A stretch of 5,171 nt of DNA from an uncultured Burkholderiales bacterium. Its GTDB lineage: Bacteria; Pseudomonadota; Gammaproteobacteria; Burkholderiales; Burkholderiaceae_C. Positions 1 to 5,033 of this stretch are shown here, piece by piece. Under the pieces are notes generated by a model. That model saw nothing but the letters and a program-made list of their open reading frames with translations, made no database searches and was not told where the DNA came from. Within the stretch, counting starts at the first letter, position 1. Every line of letters starts with the position of its first letter. Position numbers and translations under genes: made by a program. The stretch lies in assembly GCA_903953985.1 (NCBI GenBank), contig CAJBLW010000412.1:1-5171 (forward strand), written 5' to 3'.

Positions 1-972
1 GCCATTGGTTTTCTTCAATGCCGTGACCAAAGCCATGGCGGCTGAGAACCCACCGGCTGTAAAGAAGTCTGGGGGAGACTTGAACTGTTGGTAGTGCGAG
101 GCCACCATGGCGTCGTTGACCGGGTTCTTGGGCATGCCGAAGTAGTAGTAAGCAGCGCCTTCCATGCCGGGGAACTGTTTGTAGGCCACCATGGCGGGTA
201 GGATGTTGCCGCCCGTGGCAATCTCGATGCCGTGGCGCTTCAAGTCCATGTCGGCGATCTTGAAGGGGTTGCCACCGGCCCAGATAATGAAAATGATCTT
301 GCGACCAGGCAGGCCCTTGAGTTTGTCGATCATGCGCTGTGCACCGGCGGTAAAGTCGGTGGTGGCTGGCGGCAGGTACTCTTCATGCACCAGCTTGGCT
401 TTCTTGACCGAGTCCTTGAAAGCTTTAACGCCGTCACGGCCAAAAGCCGAGTCTTGCGCCATGGTGACGATGCTCACACCGTCTTTGTCCACCGCCACGG
501 CATTGGCAATCGCGTCTTGGCTGCTGTTGCGGCCGGTGCGGAAAATGTATTTGTTCCACTTGTCACCCGTGATCGAGTCGGCCACAGCAGGTTCGACCAA
601 CAAAATCTTTTTGTACTCTTCTGCCACAGGCAGCATGGCCAGCGCCACCGGCGAAGCGGTCGGGCCCACGGCCAGGTCCACTTTATCGTCGCCATAAGCC
701 GCAGCCAACAGATTCTTGCCCAGGTCGGGCTTGCCTTGGTCGTCTTTTTCGATCACGACGATCTTGCGGCCATTGATGGCCATGCTGCCACCCGTGGCGT
801 AACTCAGGCCCATCATCAAACCAGTTTGGGTTTGCTTGCCGTAGGCTTCCAGTGGACCGGTCTTGCTGTAAATGTGGGCGATCTTGATGTCTTTGCCTTG
901 GGCCCATGCGGCTGGCATCAAAATGGCACTAGCGGCCAATGCGGCCAAGGAAATGAGGTGTCGACGGAACAT
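1..972 (-). CDS. Branched-chain amino acid-type ABC transporter substrate-binding protein, N-terminal part (3' end outside window)
   Basis: This is a periplasmic binding protein of the LivK-like type I fold (Peripla_BP_6 style) that would deliver a small solute to an ABC importer. The minus frame is open from an ATG at 970-972 to the window edge, giving 324 codons; full-length relatives have roughly 380-400, so about the last 60-75 residues are missing. Residues 1-24 form a Sec signal peptide (MFRRHLISL... with an AWA|Q cleavage site). The mature start DIKIAHIYSKTGPLEAYG is the typical first strand and ligand loop. Further typical stretches are VGPTASPVALAMLPVAEEYK, YIFRTGRNSSQD and FGRDGVKAF. 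A Shine-Dalgarno AGGAG (981-985) lies 8 nt before the ATG. The ligand cannot be told; this family also carries aromatic acids, amides and urea. No permease or ATPase gene is visible, but they may follow to the left. A sigma-54 promoter lies just upstream, and the activator gene upstream of that suggests specific induction. The family call is firm. Confidence 0.93.
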   Translation of the reverse strand, partial: MFRRHLISLAALAASAILMPAAWAQGKDIKIAHIYSKTGPLEAYGKQTQTGLMMGLSYATGGSMAINGRKIVVIEKDDQGKPDLGKNLLAAAYGDDKVDLAVGPTASPVALAMLPVAEEYKKILLVEPAVADSITGDKWNKYIFRTGRNSSQDAIANAVAVDKDGVSIVTMAQDSAFGRDGVKAFKDSVKKAKLVHEEYLPPATTDFTAGAQRMIDKLKGLPGRKIIFIIWAGGNPFKIADMDLKRHGIEIATGGNILPAMVAYKQFPGMEGAAYYYFGMPKNPVNDAMVASHYQQFKSPPDFFTAGGFSAAMALVTALKKTNG

Positions 973-980
973 GCGGAAGT

Positions 981-985
981 CTCCT
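981..985 (-). promoter_or_regulatory. Ribosome binding site of the LivK-like gene
   Basis: AGGAG on the minus strand, 8 nt upstream of the ATG at 970-972. It supports that start, which also gives a complete signal peptide. Confidence 0.75.
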
Positions 986-1022
986 GGTAAGTTGTCCGCT
1001 GGTTTGCGGCTCAAAGATTTAA

Positions 1023-1038
1023 TGCACATTGCATGCCA
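1023..1038 (-). promoter_or_regulatory. Probable sigma-54 (-24/-12) promoter for the LivK-like gene
   Basis: The minus strand reads TGGCATGCAATGTGCA, against the consensus TGGCACG-N4-TTGCW. The invariant GG and GC are present with exactly 10 nt between them, and a T precedes TGG as in the consensus. The only deviations are T for C at the sixth position and G for the first T of TTGC. The predicted start is near 1012, giving a leader of about 40 nt before the ATG with the Shine-Dalgarno inside it. No good sigma-70 promoter was found in the same spacer. The gene directly upstream on the same strand encodes a sigma-54 activator, which strengthens the call. Promoter activity itself is inferred. 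Confidence 0.72.
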
Positions 1039-1110
1039 ATCGTAACAGTCACGACAAAATCACTCAAACCCTTGTCAAACCTGATGGATGCGTCTGCCAG
1101 ATGGTATTTC

Positions 1111-1124
1111 GAACGCATGCGTTC
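1111..1124. promoter_or_regulatory. Perfect 14-bp palindrome, candidate enhancer (UAS) for the sigma-54 activator
   Basis: GAACGCATGCGTTC is a perfect inverted repeat with no spacer. Its centre is about 105 bp upstream of the predicted sigma-54 start site, inside the usual range for bacterial enhancer-binding protein sites. The neighbouring activator has a Fis-type HTH that would bind such a dyad as a dimer. A possible half-site, ATGCGTCT, lies at 1088-1095. Which protein binds is inferred. Confidence 0.5.
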
Positions 1125-1137
1125 AAATAAAATACAC

Positions 1138-1184
1138 TGATGGTGTCTTTTAAAAATACATACGTCTTTTTAAAAGACACATCA
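1138..1184. repeat. Long inverted repeat at the 3' end of the sigma-54 activator gene
   Basis: A perfect 14-nt arm GTGTCTTTTAAAAA (1143-1156) pairs with TTTTTAAAAGACAC (1167-1180) across a 10-nt loop. Beyond a single unpaired G at 1142, TGAT (1138-1141) pairs with ATCA (1181-1184), so the outer stem reaches into the stop codon of the activator gene. Each arm holds the self-complementary core TTTTAAAA, so the arms are also near-direct repeats. As RNA it could form a hairpin that ends or protects the activator transcript. It is AT-rich and has no run of U directly after it, so it is not a classical intrinsic terminator. It could instead be a second protein-binding site upstream of the sigma-54 promoter (centre about -149). 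Confidence 0.6.
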
Positions 1185-2687
1185 AAAGAGGCATTGGTAC
1201 AGTTTGGCACGCGATATGCCCAGCAAATGGGCCGCCGCAGCCTTGTTGCCCCGGGTTTGGTTCAAAGCATCTTGCACCGCCTGCACTTCCAATGCGCGGA
1301 TGCGAGGGGCCAAAGGCCATCGCTCGCCAGACGGGTCCGCAGCCGAATGTTTCAGTCCCACAGGGGCAGAAGCTGCAGGTTCGACGCGGGCGGGAACAAT
1401 CTGACTGAGACCGGATTCACGCAAAACAGCTTCGACTGCTGCTGCATCCACACATCCCGATTCACAGCGCAACAGCAACTGCTCGATCACATTGCGAAGT
1501 TCACGGACATTGCCCCGCCAAGGTTGCGCTGACAGCAACGCAATCGCTTCACTCTTGAACTCTGGCTGTGGCACTGCACCGCGCAAGGCCAACGCCTCCG
1601 ACAACTCCTCGACCAAGTTGGGAATGTCAGAGGCACGGTCACGCAAAGCCGGGACTCGAAGTGGCAAAACATTGAGTCGATAAAAAAGGTCCTCGCGAAA
1701 CAAGCCTTCGCGCACCAGTTTGGCCAAATCACGGGAAGTCGCTGCGATCACCCGCACATCAAAAGGCACCAATTGATTGGAACCCAAGGGCTCGATTTCA
1801 CCCTCCTGCAAGGCGCGCAACAACTTCGCCTGCAGGGCCAAAGGCATGTCACCGATCTCATCCAAAAACAAAGTACCACCGTCGGCCACCTTGAATTTAC
1901 CGTCACGGCCTTTGCGGTCTGCCCCGGTGAAAGCGCCGGGTACAACCCCAAAAAATTCGGCCTCCAGTAAAGAATCCGGCACGGCCGCGATGTTGACGCT
2001 GACCAAAGGTCCTCTGGCACGAGGCGAACTGGCATGTATGGCATGGGCCAACAACTCTTTACCGGTACCCGTTTCTCCCAAGAGCAAAATAGGACTGTGG
2101 GTTTGGGCCGCTCGCCTGGCCTGGCGCTTCAAATCGGTCACGACACCACTGGCTCCCACAAAACTTGCAAAACTGTAACGGGCTTGACGCAGAGCGGGCC
2201 CTGTTTTGCGCTGCACCGCCAAGGCATCGCGAGCTTCGTCCAGTTCCCGTTGCATCAAGGCAAATTTGGCCATGAGTGGTTGTAAATTGGTTTCGGGCTG
2301 ATCAAACAAAACCACACCCAAAGCGCCAATGACAACCCCAGCTTCATCACGCAAGGGAAATCGGCTGACCAGAAAAGTTCCCGCTTTGTTACTCAGCAGA
2401 TCGATGAGTATGGGTTTACCCGTTTCCATCACTTGGCCCATCAGGGTGTTTTGCACCACCTCCACCACAGGCCGCCCGACAAAATCCTCCTCTTTCTTGA
2501 ACCCCAAGGCGGGCAGGTACCGGCGGTAATGGTCATTGATCCAAACCACTCGTCCAGACCGGTCCACCAACAGCATTCCCTCGCTGGCGTTGGCAAACAG
2601 ATCAAACAATGAACGAGCTGCCAAGCTCAAAATGCTCTGACCATCGGTGGGCAGGTCCGTCAAAAATCCTAAAGTGTCAGAACTCAT
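1182..2687 (-). CDS. PAS-domain sigma-54-dependent transcriptional activator (bacterial enhancer-binding protein)
   Basis: This 501-aa cytoplasmic regulator uses ATP to remodel sigma-54 RNA polymerase at -24/-12 promoters. An N-terminal PAS-like sensor domain covers about residues 28-128 (EGMLLVDRSGRVVWIND is characteristic) and is followed by a helical linker at about 135-160. The AAA+ domain (about 176-405) is complete: Walker A GETGTGKE 204-211, GAFTGA sigma-54-contact loop 251-256, Walker B GTLFLDEIGD 271-280, sensor I around VRVIAATS 311-318, arginine-finger region FREDLFYRLN 330-339, and sensor II WRGNVREL 390-397. A Fis-type HTH lies at about 464-501 (GNKAAAAHLLGISRAKLY). It has no response-regulator receiver domain, so it probably senses a small ligand through the PAS domain. 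The protein stops at LYQCLF, about five residues short of the usual HTH end, right where the inverted repeat begins. The Shine-Dalgarno is weak (GGGG, 7 nt before the ATG). The likely target is the LivK-like gene immediately downstream. Confidence 0.95.
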   Translation of the reverse strand: MSSDTLGFLTDLPTDGQSILSLAARSLFDLFANASEGMLLVDRSGRVVWINDHYRRYLPALGFKKEEDFVGRPVVEVVQNTLMGQVMETGKPILIDLLSNKAGTFLVSRFPLRDEAGVVIGALGVVLFDQPETNLQPLMAKFALMQRELDEARDALAVQRKTGPALRQARYSFASFVGASGVVTDLKRQARRAAQTHSPILLLGETGTGKELLAHAIHASSPRARGPLVSVNIAAVPDSLLEAEFFGVVPGAFTGADRKGRDGKFKVADGGTLFLDEIGDMPLALQAKLLRALQEGEIEPLGSNQLVPFDVRVIAATSRDLAKLVREGLFREDLFYRLNVLPLRVPALRDRASDIPNLVEELSEALALRGAVPQPEFKSEAIALLSAQPWRGNVRELRNVIEQLLLRCESGCVDAAAVEAVLRESGLSQIVPARVEPAASAPVGLKHSAADPSGERWPLAPRIRALEVQAVQDALNQTRGNKAAAAHLLGISRAKLYQCLF

Positions 2688-2813
2688 TCAGTTGCCCCAT
2701 CCAAAGTGACTTCAATTTAATTTAATCTGATTTATGATTTATTACTTAAATTTATATAAAATTTTAGTAAATTTTTTTTCTTTTGGCGTAACCAATTCAA
2801 CACGGGTTCTGTA
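2688..2813. promoter_or_regulatory. AT-rich divergent intergenic region (shared promoter region)
   Basis: This 126-bp spacer separates two divergent regulatory genes and must hold the promoters of both unless one is transcribed from elsewhere. It is strikingly AT-rich between about 2711 and 2780, with T and A tracts that suggest curved DNA. TATAAA-like -10 elements exist on each strand near 2751-2760, but no convincing -35 box pairs with them. Shine-Dalgarno signals are weak on both sides (GGGG at 2695-2698 for the activator, GGG at 2804-2806 for the response regulator). Confidence 0.55.
2742..2770. promoter_or_regulatory. 29-bp dyad in the divergent promoter region, candidate operator
   Basis: The left arm TTACTTAAATTT (2742-2753) and the right arm AAATTTTAGTAA (2759-2770) are inverted repeats matching at 11 of 12 positions around a 5-nt ATATA spacer. 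The site lies midway between the start codons of the divergent sigma-54 activator (2687) and response regulator (2814). It overlaps -10-like TATAAA on both strands: 2755-2760 on plus and 2751-2756 on minus. The outer TTACT/AGTAA pairs contain the only G/C bases and make chance AT-richness a less likely explanation. The response regulator itself is one possible binder. Confidence 0.4.
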
Positions 2814-3491
2814 ATGAATTTTGAAGGTTTCAAAGGCCACATTTACCTGATTGATGACGACCCATCCATACGACGAAGCCTGGCATTCAGTCTCAGTTCG
2901 TTGCGCTACTCAATTCAGAGCTTTGAAAACCCCAAAGCCTTTCTGAGGGATTCACTTCCCATCAGCCCCGCAGTCATTTTGCTCGATAACCAAATGCCTG
3001 AAACCAGCGGATTGAGCCTTCAAAATGAATTGATCGGTCAAGCTCGCAGCACGCCCATCATTTTCATCTCAGGCGAAAGTCAACCCGCAGAAATCATAGA
3101 AGCTTTGAAAAAAGGGGCGTTCGACTTTCTCCTGAAGCCTTTCGGACTGATTGAACTTGTTCATGCAATCGATTTGGCCTTGGAAAAAGACAAAAAAGGT
3201 CTTGATCAAAGAATCAAAACAAACAAGGTACGTCAGGTATTTTCCAGTTTGACCGAAAAAGAGCGTGAAATTTGTGGGTGGATGATCAAAGGCTTCGGCA
3301 ACAAGGAAATTGCTAATTTGAACGGCTCAGCAGCTTCAACCGTCAAGCTTCACAGAAGTCGGGTGCTGGAAAAAATGGGATGTTCTTCACTTTCTCAACT
3401 GCTCGACTTGGCCATGGATGGTGATCGGCGAATTTTGAACATCTTTGAACCGCCCCGCAGCGCAACATCACCACGCCTAACGGGGCAATGA
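2814..3491 (+). CDS. FixJ/NarL-type response regulator (receiver plus LuxR HTH)
   Basis: This 225-aa cytoplasmic two-component regulator should be phosphorylated by a histidine kinase and then bind DNA. The receiver domain (about 8-123) has the full catalytic set: acidic residues D14-D16 in YLIDDDPSIRRSL, phosphoacceptor D58 in VILLDNQMP, S86 in IIFISGE, and K108 in LLKPF. The LuxR-type HTH covers about 143-200 (SLTEKEREI, GNKEIANLNG, STVKLHRSRVLEKM). About 25 further residues follow the HTH, ending SPRLTGQ, a longer tail than most relatives have. No kinase gene is in the window, so it is an orphan here. It is divergent from the sigma-54 activator and converges on, and overlaps by 15 bp, the solute-binding protein gene. 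The ATG at 2814 has only a weak GGG at 7 nt, but the receiver's first strand follows at once, so no later start fits. The target is unknown; both neighbours are candidates. Confidence 0.93.
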   Translation: MNFEGFKGHIYLIDDDPSIRRSLAFSLSSLRYSIQSFENPKAFLRDSLPISPAVILLDNQMPETSGLSLQNELIGQARSTPIIFISGESQPAEIIEALKKGAFDFLLKPFGLIELVHAIDLALEKDKKGLDQRIKTNKVRQVFSSLTEKEREICGWMIKGFGNKEIANLNGSAASTVKLHRSRVLEKMGCSSLSQLLDLAMDGDRRILNIFEPPRSATSPRLTGQ

Positions 3492-4307
3492 CGTATGACT
3501 CACACTGGGTCTGCTGACATCGTAGCCAAACCATCTTGCTGAAATGGGTTTGAAAGTGCCATCGCCGAGCAGGGTCAGGATTGCCTCGGACAACCGTTGT
3601 TCCAAAAGCTTGTTGCCTTTGCGAACGACCCAGCCTGATGACAAAGGTGGCGCGAAAGGTGAAGTGACCTTAATGGGCAAGCCATACTGCTCGATATAGT
3701 AGTCGGCAATCAGACTCTCCTCGAGTACCGCATCCAATTTCTTCTCTGCCAATTGTCTTAAGGCCAAATCTATGCTTTGAAAAGGCAAAACCGACTTTCC
3801 CAAGGCGCCACGCGCTTGATCTTCCACACCTGTATTGGCCAATACACCGAGTTTTTTTCCTAAAAAATCGTCCAAAGACAAAAAGTCTCGAGAATCCTCT
3901 TCGTGTTGAACACAGACAAGTTGGTTGGCTGCATATGGACGAACGAAATCAAACTGGCGTCGGTTTTCCGGTGTCCTCAACAACAGATTCGCAATGACCG
4001 CAATCTCACCTGAGTTCAGTTTTTTCTGCAAATTGGCCATGCCGTCCACATGAATTTTCAACTCTACTTTCAAAATCGAAGCCATGCGTTTGAGCACATC
4101 GACATCAAACCCCTGTAAATGGCCCTCCATAAAGCTGAATGGCTTGTAATTGGTCAGTACGCCAACCCGCAAGACTCCACTCTCCAATCCGGCTGTTTGG
4201 GCCAAAACAGGCCCAGCAGTGACCGGCATGTACAAGGCCAGCGGCACAGTCAAAAAATTTCTGCGCGTCATGTTCCCTCTGCCAGAAAAAACGGGGTGAT
4301 CAGTCAT
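3477..4307 (-). CDS. Family-3 extracellular solute-binding protein with Tat-like signal and unusual ligand pocket
   Basis: This 276-aa exported protein has the SBP_bac_3 fold of amino-acid ABC binding proteins. Residues 13-19 read MTRRNFL, matching the twin-arginine pattern S/T-R-R-x-F-L. A hydrophobic stretch and a VLA|Q cleavage site near 36/37 follow. The mature domain starts GVLRVGVLTNYKPFSFM (44-60), then GFDVDVLKRMA (66-76), and ends around ISARWFG (255-261). In the family motif T-x-E-R, whose Arg binds the ligand carboxylate, this protein has TPEN (112-115), with Arg only at 116-117. The amino-group Asp after DAVL is Glu197. The ligand may therefore not be an ordinary amino acid. The ATG at 4307 is chosen because it overlaps the upstream stop by 8 nt and has GAGGGGG upstream. 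ATG 4340 (287 aa) would overlap more, and ATG 4271 (253 aa) would start at MTRRNFL. No permease or ATPase gene adjoins. Confidence 0.88.
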   Translation of the reverse strand: MTDHPVFSGRGNMTRRNFLTVPLALYMPVTAGPVLAQTAGLESGVLRVGVLTNYKPFSFMEGHLQGFDVDVLKRMASILKVELKIHVDGMANLQKKLNSGEIAVIANLLLRTPENRRQFDFVRPYAANQLVCVQHEEDSRDFLSLDDFLGKKLGVLANTGVEDQARGALGKSVLPFQSIDLALRQLAEKKLDAVLEESLIADYYIEQYGLPIKVTSPFAPPLSSGWVVRKGNKLLEQRLSEAILTLLGDGTFKPISARWFGYDVSRPSVSHTSLPR

Positions 4308-4686
4308 GAAAAGCCCCCTCGAAACAATGACGGAGTTCATGACCCACGTAGTTGAAACCTGTGATCAATGGCGTCACCACCGTGCATTCCTTTCTGCGTA
4401 CATTCCAGAAAGCACAGGCCATGGGTTTTGAGGTTGGAGTCACGGGAAAACCGGTGATGCGCGCACAGTATTCATGCCCATCCTGACGAACCAGATATTT
4501 GACCTTTGGCTGTGAAATCACCCTTTTGGCGTCTGGCATGGGCGTAAAGCGCACGGTGTCCACCTGGGGTGGTCGTATGGTGGTGGTCTCGCAGCCCGTT
4601 AAAAACAACCCAATAAAAAACACAAAACCCAGCACTAAAAATCGGAACGGGGTTTTGGGTAAGCGAACAGCGATCAAAGACAACAT
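4300..4686 (-). CDS. Small lipoprotein with four-cysteine scaffold and HExxH zinc-protease-like motif
   Basis: This 128-aa protein is not one I recognise by name. Residues 1-32 form a lipoprotein signal: a hydrophobic segment (about 14-30) and a lipobox LTGC with the lipidated Cys at 32. Glu at +2 does not signal inner-membrane retention, so the outer membrane is likely. The C-terminal half has Cys74, Cys91, Cys101 and Cys121, probably two disulfides, around CAFWNVRRKECTVVT. It ends GHELRHCFEGAFHD: HELRH at 116-120 fits the HExxH zinc motif, and with Gly124, His127 and Asp128 it reads HExxHx3GxxHD, close to but one residue longer than the metzincin HExxHx2GxxHD. Metal binding or protease activity is inferred only. 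The start is ATG 4684-4686, which overlaps the upstream stop as TGATG; a longer reading from 4794 would run back through the upstream gene and is rejected. It overlaps the next gene by 8 nt. Confidence 0.82.
   Translation of the reverse strand: MLSLIAVRLPKTPFRFLVLGFVFFIGLFLTGCETTTIRPPQVDTVRFTPMPDAKRVISQPKVKYLVRQDGHEYCARITGFPVTPTSKPMACAFWNVRRKECTVVTPLITGFNYVGHELRHCFEGAFHD
4314..4320 (-). promoter_or_regulatory. Ribosome binding site deciding the start of the family-3 binding protein
   Basis: GAGGGGG on the minus strand ends 6 nt before the ATG at 4305-4307. It lies inside the 3' end of the upstream lipoprotein gene, so the start is probably translationally coupled. The next ATG (4269-4271) also has a purine-rich GAGGG, but only 3 nt away, which is short. 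Confidence 0.55.
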
Positions 4687-5012
4687 CACCGGGCCTGCAA
4701 ACAATGCAAGAACAAATGGCCCAATTCCGAATGAGAGGTCTGCCCCGTCGTAACAATAGTGCAACGAGAGGCTTGCACCTGCCAGAAAACACAACCTTCA
4801 GGACGGCTGATGAAACCATCTTTGGGTCCTGCTTGTTGGCAGAAACCACTGGGCTGCGGATTCACCAACCAACTACCCACCGGCACCGAAATGCGCCGCT
4901 GCGAGACCGCCGGTGGGTTGAACGAGGAAAAGTCGAGCAAGCGGTCGGCCATGGCGGGCGAAATGGCCAGGGCAGTGCAGAGCAGCAGAATTTGCCAACG
5001 GTTTCTTGTCAA
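4686..5012 (-). CDS. Small secreted four-cysteine protein, degenerate paralogue of the downstream HExxH lipoprotein
   Basis: This 108-aa protein of unknown function begins with a Sec signal peptide (MTRNRWQILLLCTALAIS, cleavage probably after PAMA at about 22), so it should be periplasmic. The start codon is TTG at 5010-5012, preceded by GAGG 7 nt upstream; an in-frame stop at 5034-5036 rules out an earlier start. Cys58, Cys74, Cys84 and Cys104 match the cysteines of the next gene's product almost residue for residue (9 and 19 residues between the last three in both). The stretch GCVFWQVQASRCTIVT parallels ACAFWNVRRKECTVVT. At the place of HELRH it has HLFLH (99-103): both His are kept, the catalytic Glu is lost, and the GxxHD tail is missing (it ends HCLQAR). 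It looks like an inactive partner or chaperone of its paralogue, which is inference. The stop overlaps the next ATG as TGATG. Confidence 0.8.
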   Translation of the reverse strand: MTRNRWQILLLCTALAISPAMADRLLDFSSFNPPAVSQRRISVPVGSWLVNPQPSGFCQQAGPKDGFISRPEGCVFWQVQASRCTIVTTGQTSHSELGHLFLHCLQAR

Positions 5013-5019
5013 GAATCTA

Positions 5020-5023
5020 CCTC
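5020..5023 (-). promoter_or_regulatory. Ribosome binding site supporting a TTG start
   Basis: GAGG on the minus strand, 7 nt upstream of the TTG at 5010-5012. It sits in the 21-nt gap after the preceding gene's stop and decides the non-ATG start of the 108-aa secreted protein. Confidence 0.65.
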
Positions 5024-5033
5024 GTCTATTTCG

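Noticed and set aside
191..990. Long plus-strand open frames (168 and 252 aa) opposite the LivK-like gene.
   Set aside because: They lie antisense to a clear coding region with signal peptide and family motifs, and their translations show no recognisable domain. They are shadows of a GC-rich gene.
1073..1078. Minus-strand TTGACA, a perfect sigma-70 -35 box upstream of the LivK-like gene.
   Set aside because: No -10-like hexamer occurs 16-18 nt downstream; the nearest weak match (TACGAT) is about 28 nt away.
1208..1223. Plus-strand TGGCACG-N4-ATGC, resembling a sigma-54 promoter.
   Set aside because: It is the complement of the conserved GISRAKL codons of the activator's HTH and points into the activator gene's antisense strand, with no plus-strand gene downstream. 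Coincidence is likely.
2783..2799. Plus-strand TTGGCG...ATTCA upstream of the response regulator as a sigma-54 promoter.
   Set aside because: The -12 GC dinucleotide is absent at the required spacing (TC instead), and the flanking bases match poorly.
3452..3486. GCCCCG/CGGGGC inverted repeat at the end of the response regulator as a terminator.
   Set aside because: Only a 6-bp stem with a 23-nt loop and no T-run on either strand, lying inside coding sequence.
4300..4794. Longer 164-aa reading of the HExxH lipoprotein starting at 4794.
   Set aside because: The extra 36 residues would overlap the secreted four-cysteine gene by more than 100 bp. The ATG at 4686 forms a TGATG junction and leaves a proper lipoprotein signal.
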